A DNA stretch of 64,000 bases from Anadara kagoshimensis (lineage: Eukaryota; Mollusca; Bivalvia; Arcoida; Arcidae), in NCBI GenBank assembly GCA_021292105.1, contig CM037871.1, positions 55,884,866 through 55,948,865 of the forward strand, in the 5' to 3' direction. The translations under genes were made by a program, and so were the position numbers. Shown here piece by piece: positions 11,890 through 21,770 of this stretch (position 1 is its first letter; the number at the start of each line of letters is the position of its first letter). The notes beneath the pieces are model-generated. The model was not told the DNA's origin, searched no databases, and worked only from the letters and a program-made list of their open reading frames with translations.

Positions 11890-12570
11890 TAACACTTAAG
11901 GATATCCAAACTAATATGGTATCCACACTAGGAAAATATGACCTTCGAATTTAAAAGTAAAAATGTGGGTTGTGGGATTTAAACGCAACAGAAAGGCCCT
12001 TGTTCTAGAAGGTCTGTCATTGATGCAACCCCAAAAAAGGTCAATAAAGTTTATGATATTGTTACGACTGACAAGCGAGTTACAGAATGGTATGTAGCTA
12101 GTTGGCATTTCACAGGGAATACATGTATTACATTTAATTCTGACAGAAAATCTTGCAATGAGAAATGCTTTCAGTTGGGTACCAACTTACCAAGGCATCT
12201 GACAATTGGTCAGAAGCACATCAAGTGCACTTTGTTGTGTGCTTTTTTAGAGATAAGTTACTATGTATTAAACGTGGGTTTATCAATTCACCCCAGTGGC
12301 CAAAGTTTACACTTGATCACCCTGAAAAAAGACCAATACTGTTACATCAGCTGGAGAGGGTATGACCTCGGCTTCCAGTGATGCTGATCATAATCTGGTG
12401 GTAGGTTATCTCCAAAAGGGACAAACAATCAATGACACATACTATTCATCACTTATGATGCAGTTACGGAAAATTATTAAATTCAAAAAATGACGGAAAG
12501 CTCAGTAAAGATGTGCTGTTCCGCTAAAAGTAGCCTATTTAAATCAGGAAATAATAGTGAAACTGCAGCC
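11890..12570 (+). pseudogene. Decayed mariner-like transposase fragment A
   Basis: Conceptual frames, shifted several times, give pieces typical of mariner transposases: a linker like VTTDKRVTEWYVAS, an LT-x2-QKHIKCTL segment, then GYLQKGQTIND-YY and a KLSKDVLF-like segment. Stops and frameshifts disrupt every frame. The copy at 61205-61865 shows the same arrangement and also preserves DETWVHH, the first catalytic Asp context. The fragment was therefore already part of the element before it multiplied. Confidence 0.75.
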
Positions 12571-12910
12571 AGTTGGTGCTTGGTATATGTGTAATACCTT
12601 ATGTTTATTATTATTAGTACTTGTTATTGTCTATAGAATGATTAAAAATTGTCGATTCAAGGTAAAATATATCACGTTTTAAACAGCATCACTTATGAGT
12701 GGTCGGAATTGTGCACCGGTAACGTTATCAGTATGTAGGTTGCATTTACATAGAACATACTGGCTTCAATAAACAAGCTGTTCTTATTTAGAGGTGGTCT
12801 TTACGTTAATGCCACTAGACTCAAAAAGACAATATAGGCATTATAGAAAGATGTATGTAGAATGTGTAGAGTTTTTTATATCTCATTTTACGAGCGACCA
12901 TCCTAGTATC

Positions 12911-13290
12911 CCATTTCAGATTGAGAGACCGCGGTTGCCTAATGAATAAGACATCAGTCTACAAAACAAATCCAGGGTCTCTCACCGCTGTGTGTTCGAG
13001 TACCACTCAGACCACGTGCGGGAAAGTGATTTTTCCTTGCCGTTGGCCTTTACTGGTGTACCTGGTATCAGTATAATGTGCCTGGGGAGTGGTACGCTTG
13101 TCTGTGGCGTACTGACTGTGAGCTGGCACGTTAAAGTCGCCATGTGTGCGCCCTAGTACAAAGCAGACCATAAAACACACTCGTACTTCACATGCATACA
13201 CGAACTTGTTCATAGATTAATAAAATTAATAGTTCTCGTCGCGAATAGCTGGAAAATTGCTGATGCGACGTTAACCAACCAACCAACCAT
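12911..13290 (+). mobile_element. tRNA-derived SINE (second family) inside the 8.3-kb element
   Basis: The head GACCGCGGTTGCCTAATGAA with B-box-like GTGTTCGAGTACCACTC is followed by a body. It ends in CTGGAAAATTGCTGATGCGA and an (AACC)n tail. The same SINE sits at the same place in the second element copy (62214-62450) but lacks about 120 bp there, so it travelled with the element. Confidence 0.8.
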
Positions 13291-13799
13291 TTCCGATTGT
13301 CCGACACGGCCCTTATTTTTGCGCCTTGTTTCAATACATGTTTTATACCCGGATACAACATTACACGCGTATCGAGGTGTCAGTATAGTTTTAGGCACTT
13401 TTTTGCAGAGCGTAACGGGATACATATTTTTGAGTTGCACGTCCGATATTAAGGAATTTAAAAAAATGTATATAAAATTTACCAAGTGCATTATTTCTGA
13501 AATGTTATGGTTATGATAAATAGACTAGGCGATTTTTCAGAAAAGACGTCGTTTAAAGAGGAAGAGGCATTTTTTAGTAAAAGCAAACCATATATCCTTC
13601 TTACCTAATTTGGGTGTGCTGAGTTCGAAAATGGCGGATACCAAGCTGAAAAATTGCTCTAAGTAGGTCAAAATTTAAATACAAAATGGCCGGCAAAATC
13701 AAAAAGGTTTTTTGCGTAAGTTGATTTGGAAGTTGTTTTAGTAGCAAGAAACAGCTATTAATCATATATTGTAATATTCCAAGGCTTACTTAGGTGTTA

Positions 13800-14270
13800 A
13801 TGAAAAGAAAATTTAAACAAAAGGTCCATGGGCCTTATTGCTCACCTGAAAACATTTAAAAGATACTGAAATTTTAGAGGCAACAACATCTTCGTTGATT
13901 ATCATATATAAATTTGCTATGGAGTTAGATCTTGGCACGTTGATTATTTTTGCAACTTGGTGCTTTTATTAATAATACTTATTAAAACAAATATGGTAAA
14001 AAAACAAATTCGTAAAAAATTATACTCCAGGGGTAACATCTCCTCCATGGATCATCATATTTTTACAAACGTTGCTACTTAGCTTGTCATGTTCGTGTTC
14101 TTCAATGCATTGCGCTTAATGAACACAAATAGTTTTCAAGTAAATAGTCACAAAACCAGCAAAATTTGCAAAAAGAAATATTATTTTCCAGGGGCAATAA
14201 CTCTGAAAAAGATGGTTTGATATTTATGAAATCAAAAGATCTGGCATGCTGGTCCGCCTTCGTCTCAGGT
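13800..14270 (-). mobile_element. Fragment of a Helentron-like repeat end, minus strand
   Basis: CCATGGGCCTTATTGCTCACCTGA at about 13827-13850 (two overlapping short motifs) is the inverse of the 3' end of the AGCTCACCTGA family seen at 32889-32920. The following sequence includes a dispersed block (14180-14262) also found inverted at 4370-4440. Confidence 0.5.
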
Positions 14271-14558
14271 GGTCTAGCGACAAAGATCATTCATAAAACT
14301 ATATATATATTTGTCACCCTTCTGACAGAAATTTCTCGCAAGCTGATTGGTTAACTTGTCGGGGTACATAGAACTATGTTCGGAAATGAACGCACGCGAC
14401 GTTTAGCGGTAAAAGGGAAGTAACTTGTACATCGTTGACGTCTAGTTACGGTAAACAAACATGGCGACAACATACGATCTAGTCATACAAAATACGAAGT
14501 GGAAGTTAAAAAGATCCAATTGGTAACGCTTTGAAGGGTGACAAAAACGTTATTCAGA

Positions 14559-14662
14559 GCTTTCGGCAGGTTACACGGCCACATGTACCCCGTCAAAGAT
14601 GAATGTACCCTGAGCTGCATAATCTGTGACGGGGTACATGGGGCCGTGTAGCCTGCCAAAGC
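14559..14662. repeat. 36-bp inverted repeat hairpin
   Basis: Arms 14559-14595 and 14627-14662 share GGGGTACATG, GGCCGTGTA and GCCTGCC complementarity with three or so mismatches. They enclose a 31-nt loop. Confidence 0.85.
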
Positions 14663-15284
14663 CTTGTATAACTTAGCTATAATAGGCTATCCTGGACAAG
14701 TTCACATATTTAACTTTAGCCAGTTTTCAAAGTTTTTGCTTTTGCTTTTGGGTTGTAATTTGAACATGGGACTGTATGTTTCTGTTTAATTAAATGAATT
14801 GAATTAAGTATGACACATAACATGCTGAAACACTGATTTATGTAGGCCTAGACCAGAATCTGAATGAAATAGCTTCTGTGTTTGCACCAAATGCTTACGA
14901 TTTTTTTACCAGAGGAAGAGCCAAGTAGATATAACTAAACTAGCATTCAAAACCTATTTAGAGGTGCTAATTCATCACCGAGCAACTCTTAGCTGACTTT
15001 TTGCTAAAAATGTGAACTTGCATTACAAGTTGTAAACACTACACTTGGTTTTATTAAACTGGTAAAAAGTATGCAGGTTAAATGATATGTCTTGAGCCTT
15101 CTGTTAAAAAAGGAGATAACCGCTGATGTCCCTTTTCAACCCCTCTATTTCCTGATTGTGTATCCGAAGACCAGTGTCGTTTTGTAAGTTAATATCAACA
15201 AGGTATTACTCCTAAGTAAATAAGCCTTGTGAATTGGCAAATGTAAAGTGCAGAATCCAATATTTGCACAAGAACGGTTAAGCA

Positions 15285-16335
15285 CCTAAGGCTATCCATA
15301 CTGATATGAAAGCAACACAAGGAAAGGTGCCCCTTGATAGGCAATAGTAAAAAGTGGTTGGCGGATTATAAACGGCAGAACATAAATGATGACCCCAGTC
15401 CTGGAAGGCATGCCATTGTTGCAACCCAAAAATGGTCAATAGAGCTTTGTTTTCATTCATGGTAGCCGAAACAAACATTGGCTGCTTATTTCTGAGAAAT
15501 CCTTTTCTTTCAAAAAGAGTTGGCATTTCACAAAGAAGAATACACTTCATTCTGATATCCTGCAATGAGAAAGCTTGGAGCCCGTTGGGCTTCTGGCAAT
15601 TAATCAGAAGCAAACAAGATGCACTTTGACGCGTGTTAATTAAAAAATTTTAGTGGTAGATACTGCTAGCTCCCATACGAGCTTTGTTACTATAGAGGCA
15701 AAGCATCCCAAGGCCCAAACAACAGTCTAAACAATGAAACCACCTCCACCAATTAAGGCAGAGAAAGACTGTTCCATTATCCGGAAAGGTTGTGACAACG
15801 GTTAGCTTAGATATTGATGGTATTCTGGTAGTAGATTATTTCCAAAAGGGACAAAAAATAAATGTCATATTATTTGTATTATTTGTGAGGCTGTTACGGA
15901 ATAATATTTTACTCAAGTGTTGTGGAAAACTCAGTAAAGGTGTCTTGGTCTACTAGCACAATGCTACCATTGCCCTGGCTGCAATTAACGATTGTGGCTT
16001 TAGATTTTAAATTGATTGAGTGGCCAGTTTATTACTTAAGCTTGCACATCAGTCTTTCGTCTATTTCCAACACTGAAAACGGTCATTTACTTTACCCAGT
16101 TTTATAGTCAGATGATGATGATATATATTTATTGGAGGGCGTTCTGACTTTGAAAGAAAATGAATTCTTTAAAAGTTACATTGAGTTCCTTAAACACCGT
16201 TGGCAAAACTGTACAGAAACTGATACTATGTTGAAAAATATAGTTATCGGCAAAGTTCAAACCATTTCAATTTGGTAAATTGACATTTACAACAAAGGGT
16301 TCTACATACTATTTTGCAAGAACATGTGGTAAACT
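15285..16335 (+). pseudogene. Decayed mariner-like transposase fragment B
   Basis: Frame-shifting conceptual translation gives mariner-like segments in order: a KKWLADYKRQ linker with DDPSPGR-like sequence (about 15346-15410); YLSRG-like and QLR-type pieces; then an ALAAINDCGF segment (about 15968-16005) and SDDDIYLLEGVLT plus LKHRWQNC (about 16110-16210), which match the usual transposase C-terminus. Many stops and gaps; not functional. It lies in the part of copy 1 that is absent from copy 2. Confidence 0.75.
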
Positions 16336-16679
16336 CTATATAAAAGACTGTTCTTGAATAGGCTCTTTCTGCATTTCAAACACAAGTTTCGATTTTGACT
16401 ATTAATTTATTAATTTCACGCTATGATCTGAATAAAGCAGTGTTTCAGTATAGTTTTGGTCATGATCTTAATTTAATCATGTAGATTTCATCGGTGCAAT
16501 ATGCAAAAGGCACACATAATGAACAAACCTTAATTATAACCTCCACTTTATTTTTAGAAGTTCTTTTAAATTTGGGTTTTAACATTTAAACTTCAGTTTA
16601 GCCTCTTCCATTTTAATTAGCAACCTCAAGTTATGCTGAAATGTTAAAAAGAACAAAGTACCATCTTTTGCTAAACATG

Positions 16680-17545
16680 TAACTTCAATAACACTGTGAA
16701 ATTATATGCATAAATTGAAACAGTCGCCATTTTGTTTTTGGAATATGGGTTAAGCTTTACCTTCTGAATGACTTTTGTTGCAAGTTTTGAATTTAGTACT
16801 CTCAAAATTATATTTCAAAAGCATGTTATCAATTTGCCACCCCAAGTAACATTAATTTTTTTGCATTGGTACACTATGGATTTAAGTCGCCATTTTGTTT
16901 TGGAATTATGGGTTCAAAAACTTAAAATTTAGCTTGGTATCCGCCATATGTGCATTCATCACCTTCGAATTATGTTGAATAAAGCATGCTACCAACTTTT
17001 ACCAAAATTTGTCAACCCAAGTGACATATTTCGTGTATTTTGCGTTGACCCAGTACACATGAATTTTAGTCGCCATTTTGTTTTTGAAATTATGGTTAAG
17101 AAACTAAAAATTTAGCTTGGAATCCGTCATTTTTCAAATTCAGAAAACTCGAATAATGAGAAATTAGCATGTTACCAACTTTTACTAAAATTTGCCACAC
17201 AATGAACATTTTTGCAATGGTACACTATAAATTTAAGTCGCCATTTTGATTTTGGAATTATGGGTTCAAAATCTCAAAATTGAGCTTTGTATCGGCAATT
17301 TTTGAATTCGGCATCCTCAAATTGTGTTAAATAAATCATGTTACCAACTTTTACCAAAATTTGTCAACCCAAGTATCATTTTTGCATTGATTCATCATTA
17401 ATTTTAGCCGCCATTTTGTTTTTTGAATTATGGGTTCAAAAACTCAAAATTCAGCTTGGTATCCGCCATTTTCGAATTCAGCACCCTCGAATTAGGTTAG
17501 AAAAAGATGTTACCAACTTTTACTAAAAAATGCCGCTTCAAGTCA
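16680..17545. repeat. Satellite of about 165-180 bp, five units
   Basis: The word CGCCATTTTG recurs near 16725, 16888, 17071, 17239 and 17406. Each is followed by GGAATTATGGGTTCAAAA, AGCTTGGTATCCGCCAT and ACCAACTTTTACCAAAATTT words, defining five diverged tandem units. Absent from the second element copy. Confidence 0.85.
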
Positions 17546-17754
17546 CATTTTCTGAAAATGTGCCTAGTCTAAAACTAACAGGTCAAAATGGCAGTGTCTA
17601 AAAACTGGAAATTTTGAATACACGTAGATGAAATTTGAGCTTTCATCGTGGATTTGCAGAAAATCGAATCGGCTGACATTAGGATTTTTTCTATATTATT
17701 TGATAAAACTATATTTGCTTTCTGAACACATTAATTTAAAAAAAATCTATCGAG

Positions 17755-18350
17755 CGGATTTTTGAGAACCAAAGCATCAGTATACGGCGCCTTGTTGAAG
17801 CGTTTATGTCAAAAGATGATTTTCTTTTGCGTCTAAAGACAATAAAGCACAGAGTCGTCAGTGGATAGGGCCTGGGTCCCCTAGGCCAAAGAAGGTTAAA
17901 AGCATTAGTCTACTGGCAAGGTGATGACCACAGTATTTTGGGACGCAAAAGGTGTTATTGTGTGTGACTTTTAACCAAAGAGAAGTACAATGATAACTGG
18001 AATGCACTATGCAAACTTGCTAGACCACACGAGAACTGATACCTGTGAAACCGCCGCAACAGGACAAAGCAAGAGTACACAGTTGCAAAGTTACAATGAA
18101 GGCTGTGGGGCGAAATACCCGTGACCATCTGCCTAGCTCGTAGCGACTTCTTCTTTTCCCAAAATTGAAAAATGATACCTGAGGGCGTCATTTCAGGTCT
18201 GACCAAGAAGTCATGAAGACAGTTGAGGAGTGTGTCAATGGAAATGACCCTTTCTTTTTCAGATCTGGGGTGATGGATAAGTGCATCACACTAGAGGGCA
18301 CTGAATTACATTAAAAAGAAGAGGTGGATCTAATCCGGAAAAGAGGTTAA
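17755..18350 (+). pseudogene. Decayed mariner-like transposase fragment C
   Basis: Segments resemble the catalytic and C-terminal half of a mariner transposase: VFWDAKGVIVCDF (second Asp context), ANLLDHTRTD, a VHSCKVTMKAVGRN segment, and FFFRSGVMDKCITLEGTEL followed by KEEVDLI. Each is separated by stops or frameshifts. Copy 2 has the equivalent at 62875-63515. Confidence 0.8.
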
Positions 18351-18999
18351 GCTGGTTTCTTATTGATTGGCCCTCGTAAATAAAAATTCAAAATAAACAT
18401 ATGACACTATGAACTATGTTAAAAATGAAAAAATGTGTTATATTGTTAAAACTTTTTATTTATAAATCAGATTCAAGACGTTTGATTTTACTCTCGTCTC
18501 ATTTGTGGATCTGTTTTACACCAGATACCTCCTTTCGACGACTGTCTCATCTTGATCTTTGATATAAATAAGTCATATTTTCGCTGGTCGATTCGATCTA
18601 ATGACATTAGGTTAAATATTTTAAAAGATTTCTCAAATTGTAATCTTCATTTTCCTGCTCAGTTCCAAACTACAAAGTTTTTTTCTTTGCTTTCACTAGT
18701 TGCATTTGCTATGACACCGTCAAACTTGAACTTAAGAACGGATTATATTTTGACATTACACATAGGCCTTTCTAATGGTTTAGTAAACACTTGGATCATA
18801 TATCGGGGAAATGTGGGTTAAAGATGTGGTTTATGTATGTTTCATCCACATCTCGTCTATATTGCATTATTAATAATTACAGATGTTGAAGATTTTCACT
18901 AGATAATTAATTGTTTTGTTTGTCATTGAAAAACAAGTATAAATTCTATATAAATTCATTAAAACATGAAAATCGCACAGCTGGCAAGATATTTGAATC
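18351..18999. other. Inner non-coding part of the 8.3-kb element
   Basis: AT-rich sequence shared with copy 2 (63520-64000), including an 89-codon open frame at 18552-18821 that is not preserved without frameshifts in copy 2. No gene recognised. Confidence 0.5.
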
Positions 19000-19004
19000 C
19001 TCAA

Positions 19005-19473
19005 TTCCCAGTACACCTACTTCCTCCTTAATTGCCAATACCCAGTACACCTTTTTGCAATTCCCAGTACACCGCATGTTATCCTCCAACGTCTCCTGCT
19101 CCTTTATTTCTCAATACATTGAGCTGAAATTTGGTCGACATGTAGTTCTTATTATCCTAGAGGAATTGTACACTTCAGAATTTTTATTTATCAGGCGAAA
19201 TTTGAAATATTGGAAAGAAACTCCCGGCGACGGCAAAATCACAGGTGAGCACTTGCGCTTTATCAATTTGTTTTAAAGTTTAAACAGTGTATCAGATGCA
19301 GTTAACTATTTCAATAGAATCATTTATGTGTCCGATTGATGCCCCAATACACCATCGCATGTTAAAATGAACAGATAAGTCAAAAATCGGCTTTCGACTC
19401 ACGCTGGTGTTGTTTACACTAACTGTTTTGCTCATTTTATGCTTTAATATCCCGTGTACGCTGTACAACAGTG
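19005..19473. repeat. Right terminal inverted repeat of the 8.3-kb element
   Basis: Inverse of 11197-11650. The inner edge carries three CAATTCCCAGTACACC-type words, against two on the left arm. Confidence 0.88.
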
Positions 19474-19706
19474 GTATAAGTGGGGCTTTATTTTACACAC
19501 GTCCGATGCTCTATGTATTGCGCCATTGCCCAGTTTAGTTAAAGCGCGCCAAATTAACATAAAAATGGCTGTCCAGAGGAAGACTGCCAATTAGTTTAAA
19601 CAATATTTTATTTAATTCATAAATACATAAGTAAAATAAACATAATAGACTGCCAATTAAGTAATAGCCACCTGCTTTTGGACGCCTAGTGGCTGTGAAC
19701 AATTTT

Positions 19707-20207
19707 TAGCTCAACTGGCTATAGCTTATGTCATGGTGAAGTCTTCAACTCTGAAACCACTAGGTAAGTTGAAACCAAATTTGTTGGGAAGGTGGAGTAG
19801 ATCAAAGTTTGTAAAAGGCGACCTTTACGAAATCCAAGATTATATCCGTTATTAATAAATAGCAAAATCACTCAAATGGTCATTGTGCATTTAATTTTCC
19901 AGTCAGTTGAAACCAAATTTGGTGTGGTAGGACAGTAGGTGGAGTAGATCAAAGTTTGTACAAGGCGACCCTGTACGAAATCCAAAATGGTCGCCGTTAT
20001 TATAAATAGCAAAATCGCTAAAATGGTCATTGTGCATTCAATTTTCCACCGATTTTCTTCAAAAATAGAAAGTAGATACCCGGCCATTTAACATATATAA
20101 CAGGTTTTTCTTACAAATTTTTCATTGAACCAATTTTAGCAAATTATGCAAATGAGGTCAAATAATTTTGCCAGTTGAGCATTACAGGCCATTTTGGGCT
20201 TTTGTTT
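19707..20207 (+). mobile_element. Helentron-like short element, family B
   Basis: Begins AGCTCAACTGGC and ends GCCAGTTGAGCATTACAGGC followed by CATTTTGGGCTTTTGTTT, so subterminal inverted repeats frame the element. Inside are about two 150-bp units containing GTGGAGTAGATCAAAGTTTG and AAATCCAA(G/A)ATGGTCGCC. A sister copy lies at 51286-51945. The structure recalls Helentron-associated interspersed elements; the class assignment is inference. Confidence 0.65.
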
Positions 20208-20479
20208 CTTTGGGCGTCAAGTAATCGGCCAAACCATTGCAAAGCATTTCAAACGTGCATCTTCTCATTCGAAAGTTCCGAGTCGAGATCGAGTCGATCT
20301 ATTGAAAATGTCAAACGTTTGTAACACAATTCTGTCGTACCAGTCTGTTGACCTTTCCCTAGCCCATCGATCCCTCAATTAACCACCCGACACAAAAACC
20401 TAGAGTAACACAGTAAGAAACACCCTCCTTCATCTTCTCAAACGAGAATGCTTCGCCATGTTGATCAAACTTCCAGAAA

Positions 20480-20745
20480 CTGTCATTTGACCTGTAATCA
20501 TGTGAACGGCTAGCAAATATACTTTTACACCCGGGTGCAGATTTTGCGCATATGCAAAATTTGCACCCCATGAGTAAATTAGCGTATGTGAATGGGGCTT
20601 AAGTATAAATTACTCGCAAATTTGTATTGGTCCCAGCTACTAGGTGCAAAGTTGCCATACTGCATATGTGCATTGGTGTTCATTCGGCAAAATTACTTAT
20701 GTTAGTCAATTTACAAATGCGTAAAAATAGTTTTAGTGGGGGTGG
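20480..20745 (-). repeat. Interspersed AT-rich repeat, copy 3 (inverted)
   Basis: Contains GTGCAGATTTTGCGCATATG and TTTGCACCCCATGAGTAAAT, the inverse of sequence at 9435-9500, and the edge GTGAATGGGGCTTAAG. Confidence 0.7.
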
Positions 20746-20852
20746 GTGGCTAGATTAGCTTTTAATAAAAGTATAAAAATATTGTATTTCATTCGTGGTA
20801 AAACTATTGTTTTTAAATGGAGTGCATGCTTAGAAGAATAATCATTGGGAAG

Positions 20853-20860
20853 AAAAAAAA
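20853..20860 (-). terminator. Pol III terminator of tRNA-Val
   Basis: Eight consecutive A on the + strand, read as T8 just downstream of the tRNA-Val gene. Confidence 0.85.
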
Positions 20861-20863
20861 GAT

Positions 20864-20935
20864 GGTTTCGCTGGGGGTCGAACCCAGGACCTTTCGCGTG
20901 TGAGGCGAACGTGATAACCACTACACTACGAAACC
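20864..20935 (-). tRNA. tRNA-Val: tRNA-Val (anticodon CAC)
   Basis: The minus-strand transcript folds into a complete cloverleaf. The acceptor stem GGTTTCG/CGAAACC is perfect. The D arm contains TAGTGTAGTGGTTATCAC. The anticodon arm TTCGC-CTCACAC-GCGAA carries CAC. The T arm is CTGGG-TTCGACC-CCCAG. The A box and B box fit a Pol III internal promoter. A run of eight T in the transcript (20853-20860 as A on +) follows four nucleotides after the 3' end and is a good Pol III terminator. It is not embedded in a SINE body, so I call it a real gene. Confidence 0.95.
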
Positions 20936-21099
20936 CGGATGAAGAAACGTAAACAAAGTTATTATTTATTCCTTCTGGTTAACATTTTCTTGTTCTGGTC
21001 AAATTGTTTTATGCAATAAAAACATAATTTGTCTTTTGACTTTGTCATATTTTTCAAAACATTTATCCCGTCTACAGTTTTACAATGAACTCGCCACAA

Positions 21100-21770
21100 A
21101 ACATTCGGGTAAAGTCGTGCGTCACTCATGTTACCCACAATGCACTACGATCTGCAGTACAGGGCAAAAACGGCCATATTTGTTGATGTTCAGGTGGAAA
21201 TTGACAGATGAAAACATCGTAATTAACTGCTAAATAGGTGGATATACCGCAAAATCGTCATGTAAGTAGTTTATCATTATGCATTCATCGTTTCTGGTGA
21301 AAAATCAATCTTGAAAGTTCATGTGCATTCTGGAAATTATTCATTAAAATAGGAAAAATATCTTATTTTGTTGATAATGTGATTGTTTGGATGAAGATTA
21401 TAATTTAAACATTGAAATCTAGTCGTTTTCAACAGTTTTAGGGACCGTTTGCTGTCAGTAAGCGTTACATTTTGTACTCTATTGCAGGACCAGTTCTGAC
21501 GTGAGCATAAGTGATGATGACACGTGATTAGAAAGGAATTCCTATTCGATTCTGCATTATTGTAGACCTCGCCGCCGCCATAATGAGGAAAAAGCATCGA
21601 TCATAATGAGCAAGGTTTGACTTGAATTTTATTCTCAACTTTGATTATTATATTACTTATACGTGATTGTTTTACTTTATAATATGTTGTCATTATTTAA
21701 TATGCTTTAATTTTATTAATTTAAGCTTGAAATGGGAGCGACGAGTAGCCTGTTGGACGCCATCTTGGAA
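21100..21770 (+). promoter_or_regulatory. CHD1: Candidate CHD1 promoter region
   Basis: TACCCACAATGCACTACG (21132-21149) resembles the ZNF143/Staf-type promoter motif. GCCGCCAT (21574-21581) and CGCCATCTTGG (21759-21769) match the YY1 motif, which is commonly found just downstream of transcription starts. This is a locally more CpG-containing stretch in otherwise AT-rich DNA, upstream of the only gene found on this strand. Motif matches are seen in sequence; promoter activity is inferred. Confidence 0.4.
21480..21614 (+). CDS. CHD1: Candidate first exon of CHD1 (start codon at 21606)
   Basis: ATGAGCAAG followed by a GT (donor at 21615) would splice in phase 0 to the exon at 35656, giving M-S-K-V-E-I-S. 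The 5' limit is arbitrary. A seven-codon upstream frame (21583-21606) ends at TAATG, overlapping the proposed start by one base. The donor GTTTGA is weak. The call rests on promoter-like motifs, phase compatibility and the absence of a better start nearer to 35656. An unseen additional exon in the 14-kb intron is possible. Confidence 0.3.

Larger units (their letters stand above)
11197..19473. mobile_element. 8.3-kb long-TIR transposable element, unclassified
   Basis: The element is bounded by inverted repeats of about 460 bp. The left end reads CACTGTGGTACAGCGTACAC and the right end, inverted, CACTGTTGTACAGCGTACAC. Both ends abut GTATA (11192-11196 and 19474-19478), so I infer a 5-bp target duplication. 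Joining the flanks restores a sequence matching the inverse of 9660-9690, which confirms the boundaries. Inside are three decayed mariner-like segments, a SINE, a hairpin, a 165-180-bp satellite and part of a Helentron-like end. No transposase matching a long-TIR superfamily is visible, so it looks non-autonomous. A second copy starts at 60504. Confidence 0.88.

Noticed and set aside
18552-18821. 89-codon frame inside the long-TIR element
   Set aside because: The corresponding sequence in the second copy (from about 63670) contains frame-disrupting indels, so there is no sign of coding constraint.
11197-19473. LTR retrotransposon or Polinton as explanation of the long terminal repeats
   Set aside because: The terminal repeats are inverted rather than direct, tips are CAC rather than TG/CA or AG, the duplication is 5 bp, and no polymerase, integrase or capsid frames are seen.
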